Position numbers and translations under genes: made by a program. Positions 13,538 through 24,161 of a stretch of DNA of 64,000 nt are shown here, piece after piece. The stretch comes from Varroa destructor (lineage: Eukaryota; Arthropoda; Arachnida; Mesostigmata; Varroidae). Where the stretch lies: positions 16,418,243 through 16,482,242 of the forward strand of contig NW_019211454.1 of assembly GCF_002443255.2 (NCBI RefSeq), read 5' to 3'. Numbering within the stretch: the stretch's first letter is position 1; every line of letters begins with the position of its first letter. Below the pieces are notes generated by a model. It was not told the origin of the DNA. It made no database searches and worked only from the letters and a program-made list of their open reading frames with translations.

Positions 13538-13564
13538 ATTTTGTTGCTCTTCGAGCAACAAAAT
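13538..13564. repeat. Perfect inverted repeat, 12-bp stem and 3-nt loop
   Basis: ATTTTGTTGCTC and its exact reverse complement GAGCAACAAAAT are separated by TTC. The stem has no mismatch. Possible explanations are a cruciform, a hairpin in a transcript or a chance palindrome. No T-run or coding sequence beside it suggests a role. Confidence 0.8.
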
Positions 13565-16500
13565 GAATACCAAGGGTAAAACTTATACTGTATCATTTAG
13601 CGATTAATAAATAAAACGAGGGTATTAAAGAAAAAAACTATTACAAATCTTATCGCTAATGCAGAGACAGAAATATTGCCAATCCAATATGTCATAACGA
13701 TAATAAGAAACAAAGGTATGGCAAAGTTGAGCGAACGAAACTTACCATATGTAAAAACACTCTCCTAACGATCAAGTCACAATTTGAATCGTTTTCCCTA
13801 CAAAGAAAAGATATGGACGCCATAGCAATGAACAGTTCCGTCGTAATGATACGCTCGGAGCTTTGAAAAATATCATTGGGGATCTTAAACTTATTAGACA
13901 GGCCTTTCGCATACGCGATTTATCTTTCATATCGGAGCTGTCGAGGTCGCTTTATTACGAATGAAATAAACGCTTTATTACCCACGAGAATAAGGTACAT
14001 ACATACATACAACGGCGTATTGTTTCCTGGTGTATTGGCAGGGTCAAACAAACATTCCCTGCACATCCATTACGAAGAGAACTACGGGCGAACACCAATT
14101 GTACAGTCATCCATTTTAGAGATTTTAGCTAAAATTCCGGCGTACGATAATAGGCCAACGCGGCTTCAAAGTTAGAATCTTTTTCATAGTATGTGGAAAT
14201 GTTGAAAGTAATAACTTTTTTTACGAGACCTTTTTTTCTCTATAAACAAAAGTTCCTCAGGTTCGTAGGCGTATGCAGACGACAGTAATGCTGAAGATTG
14301 AAGAGATCACTTCCGAGAAATAAGTTAACCTGATATGATTTTAGGCTACCTGCCATTCGTAAAAAAGCGATAGTTAATGCTAATAATATATTTATAATTA
14401 TACATTAATTATATATAAAATAATCGAACGCTTAGTCGTTCACTTTATATATTGTTTCTGAAAGACTCTGTATTAATTGCATGTTCATTCCGTTGCCTTT
14501 TTCGTTATTTATTAACATTTTTTAATAAACACAACAGCATATAGCTATACAGCGGGCTGATACCGGCCAAGACTAAACCATTAATAGAAATAAAGGGAAA
14601 TTCTTCGAATGTTTGTATCTCGATCTGTCCGAATCCGCTATCCAAACTAAGACCTTTTTAAAACTTCGCTCGTTAATTGGATGGAAATTCAGCTATTTAT
14701 ACGTGTCCCTCTTTGTGAGGGAGTACTCTAAGGTCATCTCTAATTCAGTTAGCTACAAAAGCTACCAGGCCTTTCAATGCTCCGGAAAACAATAAATATG
14801 CTTTCTTTGCGCTTTGTCTTCGAAACGCTTACATGTATTCTGGTAACAATAAGCCAGCGCCAATCTTAAGCTCCCTTATATAAATCCTCAAGCTGGAGTA
14901 ACAGCCAAACCTGCCATAACTGTTACATGGCTGAAATCATGTTGAGGTGATACCTGACTCACTACCTCATACAGTGCAGATGGCAGAATTTTACATTAAC
15001 TTGAGTAAAAGTGTTTTCTAAGGAATTCTTGAACGTATTTGCGTTTATGAGGTCAGCCGAAAAGGTCTGTAAAGTGCGCCCAATCAAGGTGTAAGAAACG
15101 TGTAGTCTTTGCTATAAATGCGGAGTCGAACTTTCAGTCTGACTACCCTGTTCATCTATGGTACGGCCTATAAGATACGGTATAAGAACGAGTGATAGAA
15201 TTAAATAGACATACAAAGTATCTTATCTAAAATCGACTTAAAATTGGCTAACGATATATGCGCTTGCCATATCGAAAGTGGTTGAAATAAACATTCCCGG
15301 CGTGTTGCTATAACGTCAAGTAAATTACGGTTCCCTGCCGTCATTCAAAGTCGATTAGTCGCCTATCTGTGTTTCTTTCGGCGTATATACCGTACTGTGT
15401 CTTCAGGCATGAGCTGTTAAATAGCCCTTACAGATTATTTGGTGTTATTTTTACTCCTGAATAAATGGGCCATATTGGCTTGAGTTGTAATAGCTAGGAA
15501 AAATGAATATGGACGTTTGTTCGGCTGAGACAATTTTGGTGTTTTAGACCCAGTAGACAAGGTACATGCTAAAGGTTGGTACATTGTTTCAATTTTTCGT
15601 GAATTAGAATTTCATCTTTTCTATTCTCCACACGTGCCGTCATTACACCCTGGATTATTTAGGTCATCAGGAACGCCTTCTCTCATGGTTTGTTTTTATT
15701 TTCAGGCTACTATAATAAACCTTTTTATTAACACGGCTTGTATAGTATATTTCGTTGGTAGGTTTTGATACAGCGACCCCCTAAACAACCCTTTCCGCCT
15801 AGCCCGAACCTTTAAATCTTTAACAATAATTCCTATAATGGAGTTGGTGGTTGGAAAACTAAATTTGCAAAACGGAAAGAGAATGAAAATACAGACACGA
15901 TCACGAACTGGATATATTTACGATACTTACCAGTCATTCTCCTTTTTGGGTGGGGGATGCAGGTACACTATATCTTGGCACGAACATCAGCCCAACTATC
16001 TCAACTCAATAAACCTTCAGAAATTGATATATAACAATGGCACGTACTGTATTAATGTATACGATGCGCCCCTACGAATGAAGGATAGACAAATAAAATA
16101 TCGAAAATTACTAAAAAAAAATTCCATGGTTTAAAGCACGTTCGTTTTGTCAGTTCCATGTTGTTCGAAATGTTTCTCGTCAACACAGCCATATGAATAT
16201 ATTAATTATAATAAGGCGCTCTTTTCCATTCACCTCTTCGCTAACTGCTCAAGCTGCGTCCGAACAAAAAGGACATTAACCTGAAGGCCATATGACACAC
16301 CTCGTCTATCGCATCCACTACAGTGGTATTTCCCTAAACACATTCTTCCTTCGGACCAAACTGCGCACCAGTCGCACGCCCATCTTCGTCACCTTAACTT
16401 TTTATTTTCATTCTCTCCCATATCTTTATTGTTGTCATTGCCAAACACCTAGCCTGTTGAATGGCCGTCCGTAACTCTATGTATGTGTAAACAGAATAAA

Positions 16501-19500
16501 AAACAGCCGTATTCCCATACCCAGCGTATTCAGTGCTTGCTTGCCGTTCTACTTGGCTGGCGAGAGCACGGAACGGCTATAACGCAAACAGGCCCCCAGC
16601 TTGTCTTAAGGTTCAAATAACTAGGACAACGACTCAACTAAGCGACGAATTATGGCCTTGTCGCAGAGAAAGAAGGCCGGTTGCATTATTATGTACGGTA
16701 ACGTCGCCAAGAGTTGGATAGCAAAAACGGTGTGAAGGTTATTTCTACCAGAAGAACTAGTATGGCTTATTAGTTTCATGACTTTTATCGAACTTCACGA
16801 ACTTTCGTGTGTTCAACGTGTACAGCGTGTGTTGGCCACCACCAACAATGTCTCCCCGTACGTTCTGACACCTTGAAATTTATCAGTCAATTGGCGATGG
16901 CCTTAGGGACGGCCGTGACTGAAAGCTTATGAGCACTTGCGTTCAGTAGGTGTCAAAAAAGGAGAAACAGCCGGAGACGCACAGAACGACACGGCGATAA
17001 ACAGACACAGAAAGTGTTTTATGCTGTCCAACGCGGCAATTCGGCTATGCGTTGCGATCTCATTGGTCTCGAAATAAGAGACGAAAACAAAACGTACATA
17101 TGAGTTTCTCTGCGACTACCTAATGGACTCAGGTGCGACAGACGTTAGCCTGACAACACAGTTACAGCCTTTGCTACATTCTGCTGTCACATACAGCCAC
17201 CATCCGTAGAACCAATACTGGCTATGGTTATGAAAGGACAGTAAAACTAGATCGGCTGAAACATCCTTGGTTACCGCGGGTATCTAAATAAGCTCAAGAC
17301 GGGAGTAAAGCAGGCGTCTGCTTAATGTACCCGAAGGCCCGAAGCTTCTGGGTGGCCGGCATCTAAAGGGCTCTTGTCTATCTCACGCCCGTAGATCCTT
17401 TTCATTCGCAGGTTTCATACACTGAAGAGGCTTAGTGGTCAGCGTAGGGTAATAAGAGAAAACTTCATCAGCTATGTCATTTGCGTTTTACATGACCCTG
17501 TTTGGTATAGACGCGACGAACTAGTATGTTTCATAAAGGGCACTGTTCGTTATGAAGAACACATTTGGCGAACTTTTTTACGGAGCTCAATAAATTTATG
17601 GCTATATAAAATATTTCGCCACGGCGAAAGGGTTGTTTACTATCTGGCTTTGGTTAAGGTGGGGACTGACTTGCCAAAAACTAGGACGCTAGATGAATTG
17701 AGTTATTCTTGAGATTTGGGCATCCGAAAGTTTTCGAATTGTCCCATTGTTTTTGCTGTGACTTAACCAGTTCCCCAAAATGTACAAAGGTGCTTTTGTA
17801 CATGTTAAGAAACGGATGTATTGTAGCTGACATTCTAAGACATAAGGCCTGCGCGGGGAGACAGCGAAAGGGCAGTGGAAGGGAAGTTTTCTGTGGCGAC
17901 TAGGGGCGAGTTGCTATTGAGATATAAGATTCGATACATCCAGCCTTCGGGGTTTAAGCAGACGACGAATGGGTACTTAAAGCCGACGATAAACCTATTT
18001 ATGCTACTCTATAGGTGACCTCATACGATCTATAACACACAGAAAGATGTTAAGGCAACGACAACATAGAAGCAATAACTACGTAAACACTGTTTCGGAA
18101 CTAAGCAGCGTAGAAATGGCGGGTGTAGGCCGGTTGAGTCCTGCGTAGCTGTTCGGGGACTCTAAAATAGGTCGCTAGGCGGTGAGGTCATTTTTCAAAA
18201 GGAATATTAGAGTCAGTCTCTAGAAAATAATATGATAAAAATAGAAACAGACTAGTAGAAAAGAGTGACAAGCTAAAACTAACATGATGGGAAAAATCCC
18301 GCCGTTAACGGTATAAGACGAACAAAAATAAAAATACAAATGCGACAGCAACTTTCAACAACTAAATAATCATTTAGAAATAGATCTTTGTACGTGCATA
18401 TACTATTTAGTACTTGGAAAGATTAGACATAATAAACGTTCTTTCATTAATTACTTAGCCAAATTAGAGTCAGGGTTAAGATAATACCAAATATGATCCT
18501 TCTGTTCACTAAGCAAAATCAGGGACATGCTAACGTCACAGTGTGTCACGTATTTGGAAGTTGTGAGGCCTGATAGGCCTCTATGGTTCCTATATGCAGG
18601 ATCAGGCGTCTTGCTGCACTGTATTCAAGTGAAGGTATTCTACCGTGCAACCACAACTATGAAGCAAGCTCTGTAATGAAGGGTGAGGCCATGAAATGAA
18701 AAGAAATAAGACGTCAGAAACAACGGTGCAAAGTTCTGCGTCACAGAACTTGTGACCAATAAGAGACAACAGAATCTACTAAATGTTACATATCTTCATG
18801 AAGTTAACTGAATCCATTGATTTAAGACCAGTCCTAACGTTGCAACGAGCGAGTATTAGACCTTCATGACATCACATCTATATGCCTTTTACGGTCGGCA
18901 GCAGAAGATACAATGGAGCTGACAAAACGGTTTTGTTTATTGATGTTATTATCTGAAAAGCAAAGAAACTATCGCTTTGTATATGTAATTGCATTTACCT
19001 CTATATAGCCATTTCTTCTCACTGCCTCCGACGCGTCACAATTTGCCAGTCATCTTATAACCTGTTTTGCAATGCTTTACAGCGCTTGTAAGCGTACATT
19101 ACCGTCTCAAATAAGTCGCTTTTGAGCTTGTCAGCATTTGAATAAGATGGTTCTTGTTTTTACTTCTTTGTTTCGGAATCTTTCATACCATTTGAAAGCA
19201 ATCGATCATCAGAAACTATGTGGGTAGCGACTTCAACTGTTATTGTTATTATTGCTCTTGGGTAAAATGGCTGAATCAGTCTCAAGGGGCCTAATGAATA
19301 TAGTGTTATTATGCTGGCAATAAAAGGATTTGGCAACACAGGACTGAGTCTTTCATGGTGACAGCTGCCAGTAAGTTGATAAGGTTTAATACGATCGAAG
19401 GGTCTTGTAAGGTAAAACAAACGTAGTCACATAGGAATTTTGTCGCACGTCGAGGTCTCTTTACGTAAGCTTGTACTTGTAGACGTAAGATATCCGCTAT

Positions 19501-19960
19501 TCCACGTTCTACCTTTGGCATGATTGTCAGATGATAAAAAGCTATTTAACGTCAATTAAAGAACTTTCCTTCATCGGAATCATCGAAACTTAGATCGGAC
19601 CCTATCACAAACACTTCCCTGTCATACTCAGTGTCTTTGAGAAAGTAAATCAGAACTTCATTGGTTAGTATGTCGAAAAGTTACTCGTAACCAGTAATTT
19701 ACTCAGCGCTTACTTAGCTTGACTCATTATCATCTGTTATGATTCGGGGATAAACTATGCGGCCGGCATCATGATAGTTCTTTATCATGTTTCTCAAGTT
19801 ACTTTGTTGTTTTTTATTACCAAGGAAAGTTATTTCTTATTATCAGGTTATAAGTGTTTTCATCGAGCAGATGATAAACTTAGCTTTGCTTAATTATTTA
19901 AAGGCATTTCTTCAAAATAACCACGTAGTCGTCATGGACCGACGTCCGTGACAAGGAGAA
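13565..19960. other. Long stretch without a supported gene
   Basis: It contains a short (TACA)n run at 13996-14010 and an AT-only block near 14380-14425. A 98-codon plus frame at 15838-16134 starts with ATG but is unrecognised. Around 16500-18200 the sequence is somewhat more GC-rich, without motifs I can name. No RNA gene or transposon terminus was seen. Confidence 0.45.
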
Positions 19961-20220
19961 ATGGATAAGACAGTATATAATATTATCGAATTGTTTACTA
20001 GGACATTGGTAGAAGTTGCCCTTGGAATGGTAGATCTCTCTCTCAAACCCCAAGTTGTTGCTGGTTCAACTGAGCGAGCAGTGCGTCGGTTTAACATGCT
20101 CATATACTGTCACAGTCATTGTAAAGTACATTGCTTCCATTCCCATCAGTATGTAGGACCCCCATGGGACATGACGATTCAGACAACGCTTATATGTATA
20201 TACATGTGTAAATGTCGAAG
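19961..20220 (+). other. Candidate 5' coding exon ending at a splice donor (tentative)
   Basis: A frame opens at ATG with a purine-rich lead (GAGAAATGG) and stays open for 86 codons. It meets GAAG|GTAAGC at 20220/20221, a good match to the metazoan donor consensus. The predicted product begins MDKTVYNIIELF and has no domain I recognise. A matching downstream exon was not found. An ATG frame of this size followed by a donor-like sequence can arise by chance, so this is only a place to look in RNA data. Confidence 0.17.
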
Positions 20221-21724
20221 GTAAGCTAATTTTCTCCCAGCAGTCACCCACCAGGATAATACACTGTCCAATAACGTAAGCAGACACGAGGACCCTTCCC
20301 TGTCCAGGCGTTTTGGGTTCTACTTGAGCTATTAGCCATATGCTTTTAAATAAATGAGAAGTCAATTAGCACCTAAATATGCGTCAGCTAGAGAAATTTC
20401 CTTTTGAAATTTATTTTTTCGACGCTAGTTTTAAACGGCTGTACTATACGTATGTTTGTATAAATCGTTGTCTTTTTTTCACCAGTACGGAGATACTACG
20501 GTTGAAAACCACAGCATTTTTCCAATTCTGTCGTCGATATTTGTCTGTATTAGTCATCACTAGCCAGCGATAACCGTTTCCCAATACGTGTTAATCGTGA
20601 AAAGGCCGGCCCACCTTAACCTTAAATATGTGCGCGCAAATGCCCATAGTTCATAAGGTTAGTTGGTTTCCCCCTCTGTACAACATAATCGGATTGATGA
20701 CCGTAGTGAGTCACAGGTAAAGAAATTAAAATATCAGTCAACGTGCTGCCTGACACCAGATGATTGACCAGATAAAAAGGCATTAGAAAAGGTTCGATCA
20801 TCCCTCTATGCAGGTTCAATGGCAAGAAGTTTCAACCAAGCTCAAGGCCTGAGCAGAAGTGTACTTGATCAATGTATAATGGAAGCGTTGACCTGTGTCG
20901 CTCGAAGCCGTGATGACCACGAGGAACTAACAGGCGATATATACCCGTTGCACATGTGGCCTGAGACCAGCAAAGGCCGTGCTGACTCGTGACGGATTGG
21001 AAGGAGAGTACAAAAGGAAGGAAATAGTAACAATCTGCAGTCATGCTCCGGCATCGTTCCTCCTAATGACGCGGGCTTTCTAGACATTCTTTGGCAGCAA
21101 TGCACTGAACCTTCAAGCAAAACTAGTCAGTTTACGTTTATTGCAATCGCTATGTCTCAAGGGAGACGGGATCACGTGTTCGCCCTGACCAAGACCTGTC
21201 GTATGGCAACGAGATGGGCGTGTGCCTCACGCGGCGCGACCGCTGTCTCCAGGTCGATTACTAAGGGTTTAGTAGACATGCGCCATATAGGTGAAAAGTT
21301 CTTCAAGATTTAATGTCAGCTGCCACATAGATTTTACTAAATCATCTGTAAGAACCGCAGCCATTATAGGTAATTCCGCCTCAGGAATTATATTAAAGAT
21401 CTTATCGTGTATCCTGTAAACTAAAATCTTTAAAGGGTAAGCTAGTTCCACCTTCTAAGGTACAAATACTGAAAATAAAATAATGTTTTATTGTTGCCTA
21501 CATACTTAGAGCCACGTAAACCTTTTTCCACAGTGTGAACATGAATGTTTTGAATGTGATGTTTAGCCTTGACCAAGTAAGTTTGTCGCTTTGAACTTTA
21601 TCACTTCTAAAGTCTCCTGGGCTGAAAGATTAGGATAATGAGTCCTGGGCGTATTGAAAATGAACACCGGTTGACTTTCGACTCGAGACTATTAATTTTT
21701 TTTATTTACTCTAGACAAATAAAG
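20221..21724. other. No supported gene
   Basis: A 57-codon ATG frame at 20819-20992 plus and several minus-strand frames between 20622 and 21451 are open but unrecognised. I see nothing else before the foldback element. Confidence 0.45.
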
Positions 21725-22027
21725 TACTTTAATATGCCATGAGAGGGTTGGCGTGTGGAAAAGATCGACGATGAGATCGATGTCGTAACCCTCAAATATA
21801 CTATATATATATATATATATATACAAAGAAGAAACAGTCTCAACTTGAATACTGCCAATGCCGTAGGTAAGTTTAGGTGAAGGAACTTAGGAAACCTATG
21901 TTGAACTGTCAGAGCAAGTGCCTAATAAGCTCTCCATTAATGCCCTCACGATCTTTAAGATCGAAATGTGACAGTCACTTTACCACTTAGCCATTCGGAT
22001 GGAAATGGGGTTGATCGAATGATGAAA
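21725..22027 (+). repeat. Left arm of the foldback element
   Basis: The arm contains a (TA)11 tract at 21802-21823 and a small internal palindrome GATCTTTAAGATC-like near 21951-21963. It is the reverse complement of 22407-22711 except for three substitutions and one TA unit. Beyond 22027 the two sides stop matching cleanly. Confidence 0.93.
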
Positions 22028-22406
22028 TGAGTGAGCGCTTTCGACCGTTTGAACAATAAAAAACATCGGAACACTTCCAACAAGTGCGGAGAAAAGTCTG
22101 CTCCAGCCAGCACGGCACATTGGAGTTTCATTCTGATGTGATAGTAACGTATTCGTCTATTAAACTTAGGGGCACCTGAGATAGTCTACGTTTGAACCCG
22201 AGTGTCAACACACTTCGTTTCCTATAAAGGGTAACTTATGCAAATTTAACTTACCGACAGGACCAGATATAAAAACTTCTTTTTAGCTGGAAAGATTCCT
22301 GTAACCCCCATCAGAACCCCTCCGACAGGGACAACTCCCTTCGATTTAGAGTATGGCTCCATATAATTGATTTCACGCGGTTTTTTTTTTTTTTTTTACT
22401 CACATT
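22028..22406. other. Unique centre of the foldback element
   Basis: About 379 bp of unpaired sequence, ending on the right with a T17 run (22381-22397) directly before the right arm. Stops occur in all frames and no product is recognisable. The T run at only one inner boundary makes the centre asymmetric. Confidence 0.7.
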
Positions 22407-22711
22407 TTTCATCATTCGATCAACCCCATTTCCATCCGAACGGCTAAGTGGTAAAGTGACTGTCACATTTCGATCTTAAAGATCGTGAGGGCATTAATGG
22501 AGAGCTTATTAGGCACTTGCTCTGACAGTTCAACATAGGTTTCCTAAGTTCCTTCACCTAAACTTACCTACGGCATTGGCAGTATTCAAGTTGAGACTGT
22601 TTTTTCTTTGTATATATATATATATATATATATAGTACATTTGAGGGTTACGACATCGATCTCATCGTCGATCTTTTCCACACGCCAACCCTCTCATGGC
22701 ATATTAAAGTA
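22407..22711 (-). repeat. Right arm of the foldback element
   Basis: Reverse-complement copy of 21725-22027, carrying (TA)12 at 22611-22634. The three substitutions relative to the left arm are all A/G transitions, in the TA-tract flank, the AAAGAA run after it and near the inner end. Confidence 0.93.
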
Positions 22712-23883
22712 TATGTTTTTGAGATCTCGCTCTCCCTGGTTGGTTTTATTAGGCCTATGCGAAAGAGCAGGTTTTCACGAGTAAACCAGAACCAGTCAAG
22801 GATACAAACTACGATCTAATTTGTTGATCACAAAATGATCACGACCTCTCTAAGTCTAAGCCCTTCCGTTACATCTAAGGCAGTAAGGCGCGGGCTGTGA
22901 AAATACGGGCAAATAGAAGAAGTAACAATAACTAAACAAAGATACGGTTACAATATACCGCATGATAAACAATTATTAGAGTTTACACGTCGCGCTTACG
23001 TGTTAGAAACAAGATGGTTGGGCCACTTGAGCGGTACGGAGAGAGAACACATTGTTGCTATTGGCAATTAACGTTTTCTCCGCTTTTGTGATATGGCGCG
23101 CTGTGAACTAATGCCTGTACACATATTTCCAACGATAAACGGGCTTTTCTTTAGGCGAAATAAATTATTGCTAAGCAGTAATTTAATTGTTTTTCGTTCA
23201 AATTGTACTAAGTAGTGTAAACAACTGACTGGTAACACAATTTTTCGTGGTTGAAGGGCCAAGCCAGACGCGTAAAAGAAAATTCTCAATGGATATGGCA
23301 AATTCAGCAGTTGGCTTTCTTTCTCCTGTAGACAACACGCATTGAGCCAAATATTACATCTCACTCTGGCCTGTCAAATCATAACGTTGTTAGACAATCG
23401 TGGTATTATTAGGCCTATAGACACCTAGGATCCTTGAGACTCAACCGGACGTGTAGCGCTTCTGAAAGTAGCCATCCCAGCTCAGGCTGCTAGTAGACAC
23501 ATAAACCAATCTAACTAGGACAACCTAGACAAGTCAGGAGATCGGAAAGCGTAAGTCGAAGGATGAATAATGCAGTTTTGAAACTGGACATCAAAAGTAG
23601 CAACTTGTTGTACACAGAGCTCACCTGGAGTCATACAACGGTGGCATTTTACGAAAAAAGATTGGCTTTGCTCGGAGCTGTACCAGCGGCCCTATATAAG
23701 CAGAAACAAAATAACTCACGCAGCAGGTGAGCCAACGCTAGTCCGTCCGCACTCTACTGTTTCAAGCTAGAATCTCAATGTTTTTTGAACAACAAGCATG
23801 ATTTTTTGTTCTCGCTTAGGAATATGTGACACGGCTCGAATGTCGCAGAATTTGGGAAATCGTAATGGAAAAGCACCAGGTAG
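22712..23883. other. No supported gene
   Basis: A short hairpin-like TGATCA-CAAAA-TGATCA lies near 22825. The 98-codon minus frame at 23068-23364 is unrecognised. Nothing else is seen. Confidence 0.45.
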
Positions 23884-24161
23884 CACGCCGGGGAACGAAG
23901 TGCTCACAATACTCAAATAAAGCAACCGTATGGTAGCACGTTGCGGGTATGTCTTGACGACGGTGTAACAGTGACGTGTTTACCTACGGATACGTCACGT
24001 AATTTGTGTTTGAAACGAGGCGTAGATACACTGTGCTTCGTGGTGCTCGACGTGGCCGTTAGCAGTGGTCAATTAAACGAAACCGTAACATCTATTCAAG
24101 TTCGAAAATGGATAACTCTTAGCGACAGTACGACTAATGCAATCGATTGTGACATGATAAG
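23884..24161 (+). other. Candidate internal exon with consensus donor (tentative)
   Basis: One frame is open from just after a TAG at 23881 to 24161, where ATAAG|GTAAGT matches the metazoan donor consensus very well. An AG suitable as an acceptor lies at the left edge (CCAGGTAG), but its pyrimidine tract is poor. The conceptual product is valine- and threonine-rich, includes CLDDGVTVTCLP, and resembles nothing I know. It is suggestive only because an open frame and a strong donor coincide. Confidence 0.2.

Larger units (their letters stand above)
21725..22711. mobile_element. Foldback / long-TIR non-autonomous element
   Basis: Two arms of 303 bp (21725-22027) and 305 bp (22407-22711) are reverse complements of each other around a 379-bp centre. 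Aligning them by eye I find three A/G transitions and one extra TA unit in an internal (TA)n tract, about 99% identity. The outermost bases are TA on both sides, followed inward by CTTTAATATGCCATGAGAGG. That fits insertion at a TA dinucleotide as in Tc1/mariner-class MITEs, although TA could also simply be the last pair of the arms. The centre has no transposase-like frame, so movement would need an enzyme supplied elsewhere. High arm identity implies a young insertion or recent gene conversion between arms. Classification beyond foldback element is inference. Confidence 0.88.

Noticed and set aside
14268..14290. TATGCAGACGAC reads Y-A-D-D, the reverse-transcriptase signature
   Set aside because: A stop lies just upstream in that frame and no other reverse-transcriptase blocks are seen; four residues alone are chance.
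14942..14970. ACTACCTCA, reverse complement of the let-7 seed, in a partly self-complementary stretch
   Set aside because: The rest of the mature let-7 sequence is absent, and the hairpin has only about six good pairs.
16533..16542. GTGCTTGCTT matches the first ten bases of U6 snRNA
   Set aside because: The match stops after ten bases, and the conserved U6 body does not follow.
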